Shown: positions 30,312 through 40,018 of the stretch, piece by piece
Position numbering within the stretch: position 1 is the first letter of the stretch
Layout of the letters: each line of letters begins with the position of its first letter
Source of the DNA: Qipengyuania sp. SS22
GTDB lineage: Bacteria > Pseudomonadota > Alphaproteobacteria > Sphingomonadales > Sphingomonadaceae
NCBI RefSeq assembly: GCF_025736935.1
Contig: NZ_CP107048.1
Coordinates: 62,001-126,000, forward strand
Reading direction: 5' to 3'
DNA: 64,000 nt
The notes under the pieces: generated by a model
Seen by the model: the letters and a program-made list of their open reading frames with translations, nothing else
The model's database searches: none
What the model was told of the DNA's origin: nothing
Position numbers and translations under genes: made by a program

Positions 30312-31217
30312 ATGGGCAGCGCAACCGCCACGCCGGACAAGAATGGCTATCAGGCAAGTGCATGGCACTTCGCCGCGCTGGTCGCTGGAAACATCGCGCT
30401 GGCGCTGGGGCCATGGCTCGTCCGGCTGTCCGACACCGGCCCCGTCTCTGCCGGTTTTTGGCGCCTGCTGCTGCCGCTGCCGGTGCTGGCGCTGCTCGCC
30501 TGGCGGGGGCGCTCGCCCGGGCCGATCGACGGGCGGTTGGTGATGCTGTGCCTGCTCGCCGGTGCGTTCTTCGCAGTCGATCTCGCCAGCTGGCATGTCG
30601 GGATCGAACGGACCCGGCTCGCCAATGCCACGCTGTTCGGCAATTCGGGCAGCGTGATCCTGATGGCCTGGGGAATCATCGCGGCGCGGCGTGCGCCGTC
30701 GGGACAGGAAGGGGTGGGCGTGCTCGCGGCGCTGGTCGGCGCGGGCATATTACTTGGTCGCAGCCTGGAGATTTCCGCGACCACCTTCGTCGGCGATTTG
30801 TTTTGCCTCGCGGCGGGTATTTTCTACGCCTTCTACCTGCTCCCGGCACAGCGAGCTCGCACGGCGTTGGGACCGTGGGAGGTGCTGCTGCTGGTCAGCC
30901 TCATCGCCGCGCCGGTGCTGCTTGCCATCGCGCTGGCTGCGGGCGAGCCGGTATGGCCGGGCGACGCGGGGTGGACGCCGGTACTGGTGCTCGCGCTCAG
31001 CAGCCAGCTTGTCGGGCAGGGACTGCTGGTCTTCTCGCTACGCCATTTCCCGCCGCTGATCATCGGGATGGCGCTGCTGACCCAGCCCGCCATTGCCGCC
31101 ACGGTCGGCTGGCTGGCATTCGGCGAATTGCTGGCCCCGCTCGATGTCGTCGGCATGGTGCTGGTCGGTACCGCGCTGGTGCTGGCGCGCGCGGGGCGGC
31201 CGGGCCGGGTTCGCTAA
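30312..31217 (+). CDS. EamA/DMT superfamily transporter
   Basis: 301 residues with ten predicted membrane helices in two EamA repeats; the second repeat starts near GDLFCLAAGIFYAFYLLPAQ. The C-terminal helix pair (MALLTQPAIAATVGWLAFGE) is characteristic of EamA. It probably exports or imports a small metabolite; the substrate is not predictable. Confidence 0.88.
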   Translation: MGSATATPDKNGYQASAWHFAALVAGNIALALGPWLVRLSDTGPVSAGFWRLLLPLPVLALLAWRGRSPGPIDGRLVMLCLLAGAFFAVDLASWHVGIERTRLANATLFGNSGSVILMAWGIIAARRAPSGQEGVGVLAALVGAGILLGRSLEISATTFVGDLFCLAAGIFYAFYLLPAQRARTALGPWEVLLLVSLIAAPVLLAIALAAGEPVWPGDAGWTPVLVLALSSQLVGQGLLVFSLRHFPPLIIGMALLTQPAIAATVGWLAFGELLAPLDVVGMVLVGTALVLARAGRPGRVR

Positions 31218-31220
31218 CCC

Positions 31221-32537
31221 CTACCAAAAGACCTTGTTGAACCGGGTCACGTGGCGTTCGAACCGATCGAGGTCAGGGCCCACGAGTGTCAGTCGCGTCT
31301 GCCGGGCGAGCTTGTCGGCCTGATCCTTGAGCAGCGTCTGGCGCCGCTCGTCGCGGATCGGTACCGCGGCGTTGGCAAGCGTGTCGAGCATGACTTCCGC
31401 AGCGGTGGGCGAACTTGCCACCGCGCTGCGGATCGCTCCGAACCCGCGGCTGACGTAATGGTCGAAATCGTCGGGCAGCGGGATCACCGGACAATCGTCG
31501 CAATCCTCGCCGCAGATATCCTTGCGCAGGTCGCGCCGCCCGATCTCTGCAGTCGCCGCGCCGAGCCAGTGAAGCGCGGTGATCGCGGTAAAGGGATCGT
31601 TGATCCCGGGCGATAGCGCGCGCAGCCCGATCTCGACCAGTTCGTCGATCAGGAACTGCGGGTCCTGTTCGGGTGTCCGGGTGGAGCCGAGCGTGAAACA
31701 GCCGCGGATGCGTTCCTCGATGGTCTCGGGGTCGCAGCCATCGACATCCAGGAAAGGCATGTCGCGGTGGACGAAGTCGCCCGTGCGCACGCGTAGCGAG
31801 ATGGTGCAGCCGCAATCGCGCGCGATCTTCACCAATTCGCCGAAGTCGACCAACTGGACATAGCCCGTGCCGCGTGCGGTCAACGGCTCGCCGCCCTTGG
31901 GTTCGACCGCTTCGTAGAACTCGTCTTCGACCGGATAGGTCTCGCGGACTTCCTCGAGCAGCCGTTCGCCGATACCCTTGAGCACCTTGTTGATGCGAAT
32001 GCTCGATGGGATGTGGTTGAGGAAGAACACCAGCACCGCAACGCACAGGCCCATCAGGACATAGGCGACCAGCAGCGACAGTTGCGGGGTGAAGCCGGGC
32101 AGGGCGGTGGCGGTGGCATCGGCGAGGACGGCTGGGGTTTCATCCTCCGCACGCACCGCGCGCAGCACGATCAGCGCATAGACGAAGCTGCCGATGAAGG
32201 TCGCCAGGCTCAGCTGGTTGCCGCGGTCCTCCATGAAATTGGTCAGCAGCCGCGGGCCGTAATTGCCGCTGGCATAGGCGACCGCGGCGATGGTGATCGA
32301 GAACACGGTGGAAGCGACGCCGATCATGCTGCCCGCCATCACGGTCAGCATGTCCGCTGCGCCCTTGGGACGCGCGGGCACGATCCAGTCGACCTCGTTG
32401 AGAAATTCGGCCAGCCCGGCACGGTCGAGCCACACCATGGTGAAGGCAAGCGCGCCCGCCATGATCGAGAACAGCGCCGGATAGAACCAGTAATTCGCGT
32501 TCAGTCGTGCCCAGAAAAAGCGTATGTCGGCGGTCAC
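31221..32537 (-). CDS. DUF2254 membrane protein
   Basis: 438 residues. Four hydrophobic segments lie in the first 160 residues (PALFSIMAGALAFTMVWL, ADMLTVMAGSMIGVASTVFS, LATFIGSFVYALIVLRAV and LSLLVAYVLMGLCVAVLVFF), followed by a soluble domain of about 270 residues. DRGNQLSLATF and ALSPGINDPFTAITALHWLG are conserved in the DUF2254 family. The function is unknown. It is downstream of the peptidase gene in the same direction. Confidence 0.87.
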   Translation of the reverse strand: MTADIRFFWARLNANYWFYPALFSIMAGALAFTMVWLDRAGLAEFLNEVDWIVPARPKGAADMLTVMAGSMIGVASTVFSITIAAVAYASGNYGPRLLTNFMEDRGNQLSLATFIGSFVYALIVLRAVRAEDETPAVLADATATALPGFTPQLSLLVAYVLMGLCVAVLVFFLNHIPSSIRINKVLKGIGERLLEEVRETYPVEDEFYEAVEPKGGEPLTARGTGYVQLVDFGELVKIARDCGCTISLRVRTGDFVHRDMPFLDVDGCDPETIEERIRGCFTLGSTRTPEQDPQFLIDELVEIGLRALSPGINDPFTAITALHWLGAATAEIGRRDLRKDICGEDCDDCPVIPLPDDFDHYVSRGFGAIRSAVASSPTAAEVMLDTLANAAVPIRDERRQTLLKDQADKLARQTRLTLVGPDLDRFERHVTRFNKVFW

Positions 32538-32595
32538 GCACCCATCCCCTGCCAGTTGCGGTCAGGGGATGAACGCGCGAAGCCCATCTCCGTGC

Positions 32596-34716
32596 CTAGT
32601 CCGCTCCGCTACCGATTTCGCGATTGAGATAGGCGAGCAGCAATGCGGCACGCTTGGCGTCTTCTTCGTGGTCCGAGCCGACCGAATGGCCGCCCTCGCG
32701 ATACTCGTGATAATAGAAGGTCTGGCCCCAGGCTTCGTGCTTGGCGGCTGCCTTGCGCGCATGGCCGGGATGGACACGGTCGTCGAGCGTCGAGAGATAA
32801 TAGAACGCCGCCGGGACATCCGCCGCGTCGCGCATGTTCTGATAGGGCGACCATTCGCGCATGAAGGCCCAGTCCGCAGGCACATCGGGATTGCCGTACT
32901 CGGCCATCCACGAAGCCCCGGCGAGCAGCTTGTTGTAGCGCCGCATGTCGATCAGCGGGCTGCCGCTGATAATCGCGCCGTAGAGGTCGGGCCGCTGGTT
33001 CGCGACCGCGCCGACCAGCACGCCGCCATTGGAGCGACCCGAAGCGGCAATGCGGCCCGGATCGGCCAGCCTGTTGGCGACGAGGTCGTCGGCTACGGCG
33101 TGGAAATCGTCGAAGCTGTTCTGGCGTTTTTCGCGCAGCGCGTCTTCGTGCCAGCGCGGGCCATATTCGCCGCCGCCACGGATATTGGCGAGGACATAGG
33201 CATTGCCGCTCTCGACCCAGAACAGGCCCAGCGGCCCGCTGCGATAAGGTTCGGCGGTGAGGTATTTGGGTGTCTGCGCCGCGCGGAAGCCGCCATAGGC
33301 ATGGATCAGCGTGGGCAGCGGCCCCTCGGCACCCGCAGGGCGGACGACGTAATAGGGCACCTTCGTGCCGTCCTTCGACGTGGCGAATTTCTGCTCGACG
33401 CTGAATTTGCTGGCGTCGAACTGGGCAGGTTCGCTGGCGATCGCTTGCGGCGCGCCCTCGCTGGGCACGGCATAGAGTGTCGGCGGCGTCAGCATGCTTT
33501 CGACCGTCACGAAGGCGGTGTCGCCCTTGCCGCTGGTCTCGGCGATCTGGATCGTGCTGTTGGCAGGCAGGTCCATGGTACGCTGGGCCCAGCCCTCGGC
33601 GCCCGGCGTCAGCTCGATCAGTTTGCCCGACACATCGTCGAGCACCTTGACCCACAGCTTGTTTTCCGACGCCGCGACCTGTTCGACCGCTTGCGTTTCG
33701 CTCGGTTTGAAAATCACGGTCGGTGCAACGCTGCGGCCGGATGCGATATCCGCAAGCGGCCAGGCGACCAACGCTCCCATCGGCGCGCTCCACCCGGCGC
33801 TCGACACCTGCAGCGAGTTCATCTTGGCAATCACATGGCCGTCGAGCACGGCCTCGAAGCCCGCGTCCCTAGGCAGCGGCAGGGCGATCAACGATCCGTC
33901 CTCGGCGACGAGGCTGTATTCGCCCGTCCAGAAATCGGGTCCCCGGCGGACGAACCGCCACCGCGTTTCACCATCGAGCACCGAGAAGCCGCTCATGCTG
34001 ATATCGGTCTGCTGGCCTTCGGCAATCAGCCGTGCCTGGGCGAAATCTGTCCCGCGCTGCCACAATTTGACCAGCCGCGGATAGCCCGAATCGGTCAGCG
34101 ATCCGGCGCCTTCGTCGGTGCCGACGAACAGCGTGTTCTCGTCATACCAGGCGACATTGGACTTGGCTTCGGGAAGGGTGAAACCGCCCTCGACGAAGCT
34201 GCCGGTTTCGACATCGAATTCACGGACCACATCGGCATCGGTGCCGCCCGGGCTGAGCGAGACAAGGCAGCGGGTGTATTCGGGTGCGAGGCAATTGGCG
34301 CCGTGCCATACCCAGCTCTGGCCCTCATCCTCGCCCAGCTGGTCGACATCGATGAGTGTGCGCCATTCGGGGGCGCCCGCCAGATAGCTGTCGAGCGTCG
34401 CGGTGCGCCACAGGCCGCGCGGGTTTTCCGCATCGCGCCACAGGTTCGTGACCATGTCACCCTGGATCGCATCGGGCATGGCGATCTGCCGCGTATCGTC
34501 GAGGATCTGCCTGGCCCAGGCTTTGGCCAGCGGATATTCCGCCTGCGCGGTCAACACCGCCTCGGTGTCGGCATTCCACTGATCGACCTTGGCCAACGCA
34601 CGCTCGCCCTGGATTTCCTCGAGCCAGATATAGGGATCGTCCGCATCGCTCTCCTGCGCGGCAATCGGGGCGGCGGTAAAAGCAAGCGCGGCGACCAGCG
34701 CCAGACGTGCGACCAT
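32596..34716 (-). CDS. Prolyl oligopeptidase family (S9) serine peptidase, secreted
   Basis: 706 residues. A signal peptide (MVARLALVAALAFTAAPIAA) is followed by an N-terminal helix-propeller part that starts DDPYIWLEEIQGERAL, the usual prolyl oligopeptidase opening. The alpha/beta hydrolase domain has the nucleophile in GRSNGGVLVGA, the acid in STLDDRVHPGHA and the His in REGGHSVG. GGGAGAG lies 6 bases upstream of the ATG. A periplasmic peptidase, probably for short proline-containing peptides. It is 25 bp downstream of nadA. Confidence 0.93.
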   Translation of the reverse strand: MVARLALVAALAFTAAPIAAQESDADDPYIWLEEIQGERALAKVDQWNADTEAVLTAQAEYPLAKAWARQILDDTRQIAMPDAIQGDMVTNLWRDAENPRGLWRTATLDSYLAGAPEWRTLIDVDQLGEDEGQSWVWHGANCLAPEYTRCLVSLSPGGTDADVVREFDVETGSFVEGGFTLPEAKSNVAWYDENTLFVGTDEGAGSLTDSGYPRLVKLWQRGTDFAQARLIAEGQQTDISMSGFSVLDGETRWRFVRRGPDFWTGEYSLVAEDGSLIALPLPRDAGFEAVLDGHVIAKMNSLQVSSAGWSAPMGALVAWPLADIASGRSVAPTVIFKPSETQAVEQVAASENKLWVKVLDDVSGKLIELTPGAEGWAQRTMDLPANSTIQIAETSGKGDTAFVTVESMLTPPTLYAVPSEGAPQAIASEPAQFDASKFSVEQKFATSKDGTKVPYYVVRPAGAEGPLPTLIHAYGGFRAAQTPKYLTAEPYRSGPLGLFWVESGNAYVLANIRGGGEYGPRWHEDALREKRQNSFDDFHAVADDLVANRLADPGRIAASGRSNGGVLVGAVANQRPDLYGAIISGSPLIDMRRYNKLLAGASWMAEYGNPDVPADWAFMREWSPYQNMRDAADVPAAFYYLSTLDDRVHPGHARKAAAKHEAWGQTFYYHEYREGGHSVGSDHEEDAKRAALLLAYLNREIGSGAD

Positions 34717-34741
34717 TTTGTTCTCTCCCTGAAATCGTATC

Positions 34742-35728
34742 CTAGACGCGGCCCAGATCGCCCTTGCCGATCGTGCCGCTGGCCATTTCGAGCATGCGGT
34801 CGAGGCTCTGCTTGGCCTTGAGGCGCAGGCCTTCCTCGATCTCGATACGCGGTTCGAGATCGCGCAGGCAGGCGTAGAGCTTTTCCATCGTGTTCAGCGC
34901 CATATACGGACAGATGTTGCAGCTGCAGTTGCCGTCCGCACCGGGCGCGCCGATGAAGGTCTTGTTGGGCAGCGCCTTTTCCATCTGGTGCATGATGTGC
35001 GGTTCGGTCGCCACGATCAGCGTGTCGCCCTCGAAGGTCTCCGCAAACTGCAATATGCCGCTGGTCGAACCGACATAATCGGCATGATCGACGATGGTCG
35101 GCGGGCATTCCGGGTGCGCGGCGACCGGCGCATCGGGGTGCTGCGCCTTGAGCTTGAGCAGCTCGGTTTCGCTGAAGGCCTCGTGCACGATGCACACGCC
35201 CGGCCACAGCAACATTTCGCGGTTGAACTTGCGGCTCATATAGCCGCCCAGATGCCGGTCGGGCCCGAAGATGATCTTCTGGTCCTCGGGGATCTGGCTG
35301 ATGATCGTTTCCGCGCTGGAACTGGTAACGATCACGTCGCTCAGCGCCTTAACCTCGGTCGAGCAATTGATGTAGGTCAGCGCGATGTGGTCGGGATGCG
35401 CTTCGCGGAAAGCCTTGAACTTTTCCGGCGGGCAGCTGTCCTCGAGGCTGCAGCCCGCGTCCATGTCGGGCAGCACCACGATCTTTTCGGGGCTGAGGAT
35501 CTTGGCCGTGTCGGCCATGAACTTCACGCCGCAGAAGGCGATCACATCGGCATCGGTTTCGGCGGCCTTCTTGCTCAATTCCAAACTGTCGCCGACGAAA
35601 TCGGCAAGATCCTGGATATCGGCGGTCTGGTAGTAATGCGCGAGAATGATCGCGTTCTTCTCCTTGCGGAGGCGATCGATCTCGGCGAGCAGGTCCTGGC
35701 CGGTCGGCAGGTCGGTCTGTGCGGTCAT
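34742..35728 (-). CDS. nadA: Quinolinate synthase NadA
   Basis: 328 residues. It condenses iminoaspartate and dihydroxyacetone phosphate to quinolinate in de novo NAD synthesis, using a 4Fe-4S cluster. AHYYQTADIQDLADFVGDSL is the typical start. The Cys motifs AGCSLEDSCP, HPECPP and CSCNICPYM are visible. No nadB or nadC is in the window. The promoter region carries a TATAAG (complement of 35758-35763) and an adjoining palindrome. Confidence 0.96.
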   Translation of the reverse strand: MTAQTDLPTGQDLLAEIDRLRKEKNAIILAHYYQTADIQDLADFVGDSLELSKKAAETDADVIAFCGVKFMADTAKILSPEKIVVLPDMDAGCSLEDSCPPEKFKAFREAHPDHIALTYINCSTEVKALSDVIVTSSSAETIISQIPEDQKIIFGPDRHLGGYMSRKFNREMLLWPGVCIVHEAFSETELLKLKAQHPDAPVAAHPECPPTIVDHADYVGSTSGILQFAETFEGDTLIVATEPHIMHQMEKALPNKTFIGAPGADGNCSCNICPYMALNTMEKLYACLRDLEPRIEIEEGLRLKAKQSLDRMLEMASGTIGKGDLGRV

Positions 35729-35763
35729 ATGGGGTCCCGTATGCTGCGTTTGTGGCGCTTATA

Positions 35764-35775
35764 GACCGAACGGTC
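35764..35775. promoter_or_regulatory. Palindrome GACCG-AA-CGGTC at the nadA promoter
   Basis: The repeat lies directly upstream of a TATAAG -10-like element (read leftward) and about 36 bp before the nadA start. The TAGACCGAACGGTC form resembles the operator class bound by TetR-type repressors. No regulator gene is adjacent; DUF4230 lies on the upstream side. A bound protein here would block nadA transcription. Confidence 0.4.
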
Positions 35776-35796
35776 CGTAAGGCGAGGGCGTTCCGT

Positions 35797-36480
35797 TCAG
35801 TCTTGCCGTTCACCATCGAAACGAACGTTTACCGTCACATCGCCATAGCCTGCCATCTGCAGCGGAATGGTGAGGTTCTGGCGGACGGCCGCCTTCGCCG
35901 CCTGCCGCGCCAATGCCAGCACTTCGGGGTTTTTCGCGAATTCGGCCGCCTTGCGTTCGGCCTGCAGCGAATTGTTGCGGGCCAGGTCGGAACTGGCATC
36001 GCGGCTGACATAGGTGCCTTCGGTGAAGGTCTTCTGCGCCGCTTCGTCGAGATTGGGGCGCGAAATCCGCAAGGGCGGCAGGATCACCGACAGCGTATCG
36101 CTGCCATCGTCCCAGGCAAAGCGGTCGCGGTCCATGCTCGACAGGTCGAGCCGGTATTCGACCGTCGCCGGGATGATTGCCGCCTGGCGGCTTTCGAGCA
36201 GGTCGATATTGAGCACGCCGCGCCGGTCGACGCTTTCGGCAACCACCTCGAAGCGGCTGGAAAAGACGATCAGCGAATTCTGCTTTTCGAAGGCGAGCAT
36301 CGCGCTGCCCACCGGATCGCCTTCCTCTTCATAGAAGAACGCGCGCCAGCCGAGCCAGGCGGTCGCGGCGAGCAGCAGGATCACGATCAGCCACGGCACC
36401 GCCTGCGTGCGGGCAAGCGGCTGTTCGCGCCGGATTTCGGGTTCGACTGCCGTCTCGCGGGGTTTCAGATCGTCTGCCAT
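35797..36480 (-). CDS. DUF4230 family membrane-anchored protein
   Basis: 227 residues from ATG 36480. One membrane segment near the N-terminus (AVPWLIVILLLAATAWLGW, about residues 28-46) anchors a domain with FEVVAESVDRRGVLNID and VEYRLDLSSMDRDRF, the DUF4230 pattern. The longer open frame upstream belongs to other coding sequence. The function is unknown. It overlaps the metallo-beta-lactamase gene by 16 bases and is likely co-translated. Confidence 0.85.
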   Translation of the reverse strand: MADDLKPRETAVEPEIRREQPLARTQAVPWLIVILLLAATAWLGWRAFFYEEEGDPVGSAMLAFEKQNSLIVFSSRFEVVAESVDRRGVLNIDLLESRQAAIIPATVEYRLDLSSMDRDRFAWDDGSDTLSVILPPLRISRPNLDEAAQKTFTEGTYVSRDASSDLARNNSLQAERKAAEFAKNPEVLALARQAAKAAVRQNLTIPLQMAGYGDVTVNVRFDGERQD

Positions 36481-37337
36481 ATATCGCCCGAACGGACGAC
36501 GAGGCCGCGCTGTTCCAGATCGATCAGATGCGCAGTGACCGACATTTCGGCCGCCTTGTGCAGCTTGGGGTCGAGCCCCTTGTACATCTTGCCGACGAAA
36601 TCGCTGGCCTCGTGCGGCCCTTCGCTCAGGTGGCGGACGATTTGGTTTTCGCGCTGGCGGCGGTGCCCGATCATTCCGCGCACCAGCTGGCGCGGCTTGT
36701 CGACTGCCTCGCCGTGTGCGGGGTAGAACACCCGATCCTCGCGCGCATAGAGCTTCTCGAGGCTCTTCATGTAATCGCCCATATCGCCATCGGGCGGGAT
36801 CACGACGCTGGTCGACCAACCCATGATGTGATCGCCGGTAAACAGCGCACCGCTTTCCTCCAGCGCAAAGCACAGATGGTTCGAGACATGTCCCGGGGTG
36901 GCGACCGCAGTCAGCGTCCAGCCGGGTCCGGTCATCTGCTCGCCATCCTCCAGCACCCGGTCGGGCTCGTAGCTGCGGTCGAACGAGGCATCGGCACGCG
37001 GGCCGCTGTCGTCGAGTACCAGCGGCGCGCAGCCGACCACCGGGGCGCCGGTCCGCGCTGCCAGTGTCTTCGCAGCGGGCGAATGATCGCGGTGCGTATG
37101 CGTGCACATGATCGCGCAGAGGTGTTCCTCGCCGATCGCCGCATCGAGCGCGAGCAGGTGCTCGGTCTCGTCGGGTCCGGGGTCGATCACCGCGCAGCCA
37201 TCGCCGAGGCCAACGATATAGGTTTGCGTGCCGGTGTAGGTATAGGGCGAAGGGTTCGGCGCCAGCACGCGCCGCACCAGCGGCTCGAGTTGCATCGCCT
37301 TGCCGGTCGGCCACGGTTTGGGAGGAGGTCCAGCCAT
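36465..37337 (-). CDS. Metallo-beta-lactamase fold hydrolase, LACTB2-like
   Basis: About 290 residues from ATG 37337; an ATG 14 codons later is also possible. THTHRDHSPAA is the zinc-binding HxHxDH motif; ATPGHVSNHLCF and LFTGDHIMGW give the remaining metal ligands. The C-terminal 60 residues (EASDFVGKMYKGL ... LIDLEQRGLV) resemble the winged-helix tail of LACTB2-type enzymes, some of which are endoribonucleases. It is divergent from glpK. Confidence 0.88.
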   Translation of the reverse strand: MAGPPPKPWPTGKAMQLEPLVRRVLAPNPSPYTYTGTQTYIVGLGDGCAVIDPGPDETEHLLALDAAIGEEHLCAIMCTHTHRDHSPAAKTLAARTGAPVVGCAPLVLDDSGPRADASFDRSYEPDRVLEDGEQMTGPGWTLTAVATPGHVSNHLCFALEESGALFTGDHIMGWSTSVVIPPDGDMGDYMKSLEKLYAREDRVFYPAHGEAVDKPRQLVRGMIGHRRQRENQIVRHLSEGPHEASDFVGKMYKGLDPKLHKAAEMSVTAHLIDLEQRGLVVRSGDIWQTI

Positions 37338-37399
37338 GCCCTTGCATATGGGGACTAGGCTGCGCCATGTCACGTCCCGCCGCTTGCATGGGAGACAGC

Positions 37400-38863
<1,464 letters not shown>

Positions 38864-39325
38864 TCAGCCGGCGGCGAAGGCCTGGGTGATCCGCCCCTGC
38901 AGCAAGGCCACCGGCGTGGTGGCCACGACTTGCGAGCGCCGGTGGCGATCGAGCCGTGCCACGCGCGCATGCAGTCGCTCGCTGTCCTCGATCAGTGCGC
39001 GGGTGCTGGGATCGAGTCGGGCAAGATTGTCGGCATCGGCTTCGCGTTCCTCGGGCAGGGTGCCACAGCGCTCCAGTTGCTGCTCGGACAGTTCGCCCGC
39101 CATGTAGGCGCGCTGGTTGAGCAGCCATGCCAGCACATGCATCAACCGCGTGGTGGCGCGCAGCCCCTCGATCGACAGCGCTACACGCGCCAAATCATCG
39201 GGATCGGCGCTGGCGTTGGTATCGTCACAGCGCAGGTCGAAAGCCGCGCGCGCATCATCGGCGAGCATAAGCGCTGCGCTGTAAAGATCCTCGATGATCT
39301 CTTCATTGATATCGCGGGCCGACAT
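38864..39325 (-). CDS. DUF1465 family protein
   Basis: 153 residues, all helical in character. MSARDINEEIIEDLYSAALM and LSIEGLRATTRLMHVLAWLL match the alphaproteobacterial DUF1465 family. The function is unknown. The stop directly abuts the glpK stop (TGATCA). A Ser/Gln-less, Arg-rich C-terminal helix ends in AFAAG. Confidence 0.85.
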   Translation of the reverse strand: MSARDINEEIIEDLYSAALMLADDARAAFDLRCDDTNASADPDDLARVALSIEGLRATTRLMHVLAWLLNQRAYMAGELSEQQLERCGTLPEEREADADNLARLDPSTRALIEDSERLHARVARLDRHRRSQVVATTPVALLQGRITQAFAAG

Positions 39326-39416
39326 GCGCTTTTCTTACGCATTTCGCGTCATACCTTCCAGCGGATTAACCACGGCACCCCTCGCGTGACAGCGGGTGCG
39401 ACGCAAACTCCGGGAA

Positions 39417-39626
39417 TCAGGCGATAATATCGGGCAGCAGCACATCCTCGATCGCGGCGATGCGATCCTTCAGCACGAGCTTGCGCTTTTTCAGCCGGGC
39501 CATTTGCAGCTGGTCGGTGAAGCCCCGCTGGTCGCCCGCATGAGTCAGTGCCGCGATCGCGACATCGAGATCGCGATGCTCGCTGCGGAGCAGCGCGAGC
39601 CTCTTGCGCAGTTCCTGTTCGTTCAC
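39417..39626 (-). CDS. DUF465/YdcH-like small helical protein (copy 1)
   Basis: 69 residues from a GTG at 39626 with GGAAAGG 5 bases upstream; the open frame extends further, but a 69-residue length fits the family. VNEQELRKRLALLRSEHRDL and ARLKKRKLVLKDRIAAIE are the two helices of the DUF465 (YdcH) hairpin, ending with the KxxKLxxKDxI pattern. The function is unknown. Confidence 0.82.
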   Translation of the reverse strand: MNEQELRKRLALLRSEHRDLDVAIAALTHAGDQRGFTDQLQMARLKKRKLVLKDRIAAIEDVLLPDIIA

Positions 39627-39791
39627 GCCGACCTTTCCGGACAATCGCCCCTCGCGACCGCTTGGCCGCATGCCCACAACAAGGCTCTTTGTAAATTGGC
39701 AATCCTGTGGTTTGTTACCGGGTCTGCGGCTCGTTCCGCGCAAGCGTACGAGTCGCTCCTGGGGTCAAACAACCGTCAAGGAGACAACCCG

Positions 39792-39947
39792 ATGCAATCA
39801 TCCCATGTCGACGCGCTCAAAGCCAAGCACGCCGGTCTCGAGGTCCGCCTGCACGAGGAACAGATCCGACCCGCACCCGACATCGCGATGATCCAGCAGA
39901 TCAAGAAGCAAAAGCTCCGGATCAAGGAAGAGATCGCTTCCTGCTGA
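39792..39947 (+). CDS. DUF465/YdcH-like small protein (copy 2), 51 residues
   Basis: AAGGAG lies 8 bases before the ATG. The helix pair ALKAKHAGLEVRLHEEQ and QIKKQKLRIKEEIA fits the DUF465 pattern KxxKLxxK(D/E)xI. It is shorter than copy 1 and divergent from it across 165 bp. Both may bind the same partner; the function is unknown. Confidence 0.8.
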   Translation: MQSSHVDALKAKHAGLEVRLHEEQIRPAPDIAMIQQIKKQKLRIKEEIASC

Positions 39948-40018
39948 CGATGGCAAACCGGGGGGCGGGGCCACGTGCCCCGCTTCCGCCCGACCACATA
40001 TTTGCTATAGGCTGAGGC

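Noticed and set aside
32524..34821. 765-codon plus-strand open frame
   Set aside because: Antisense to the prolyl oligopeptidase, which has a signal peptide, catalytic triad and ribosome site.
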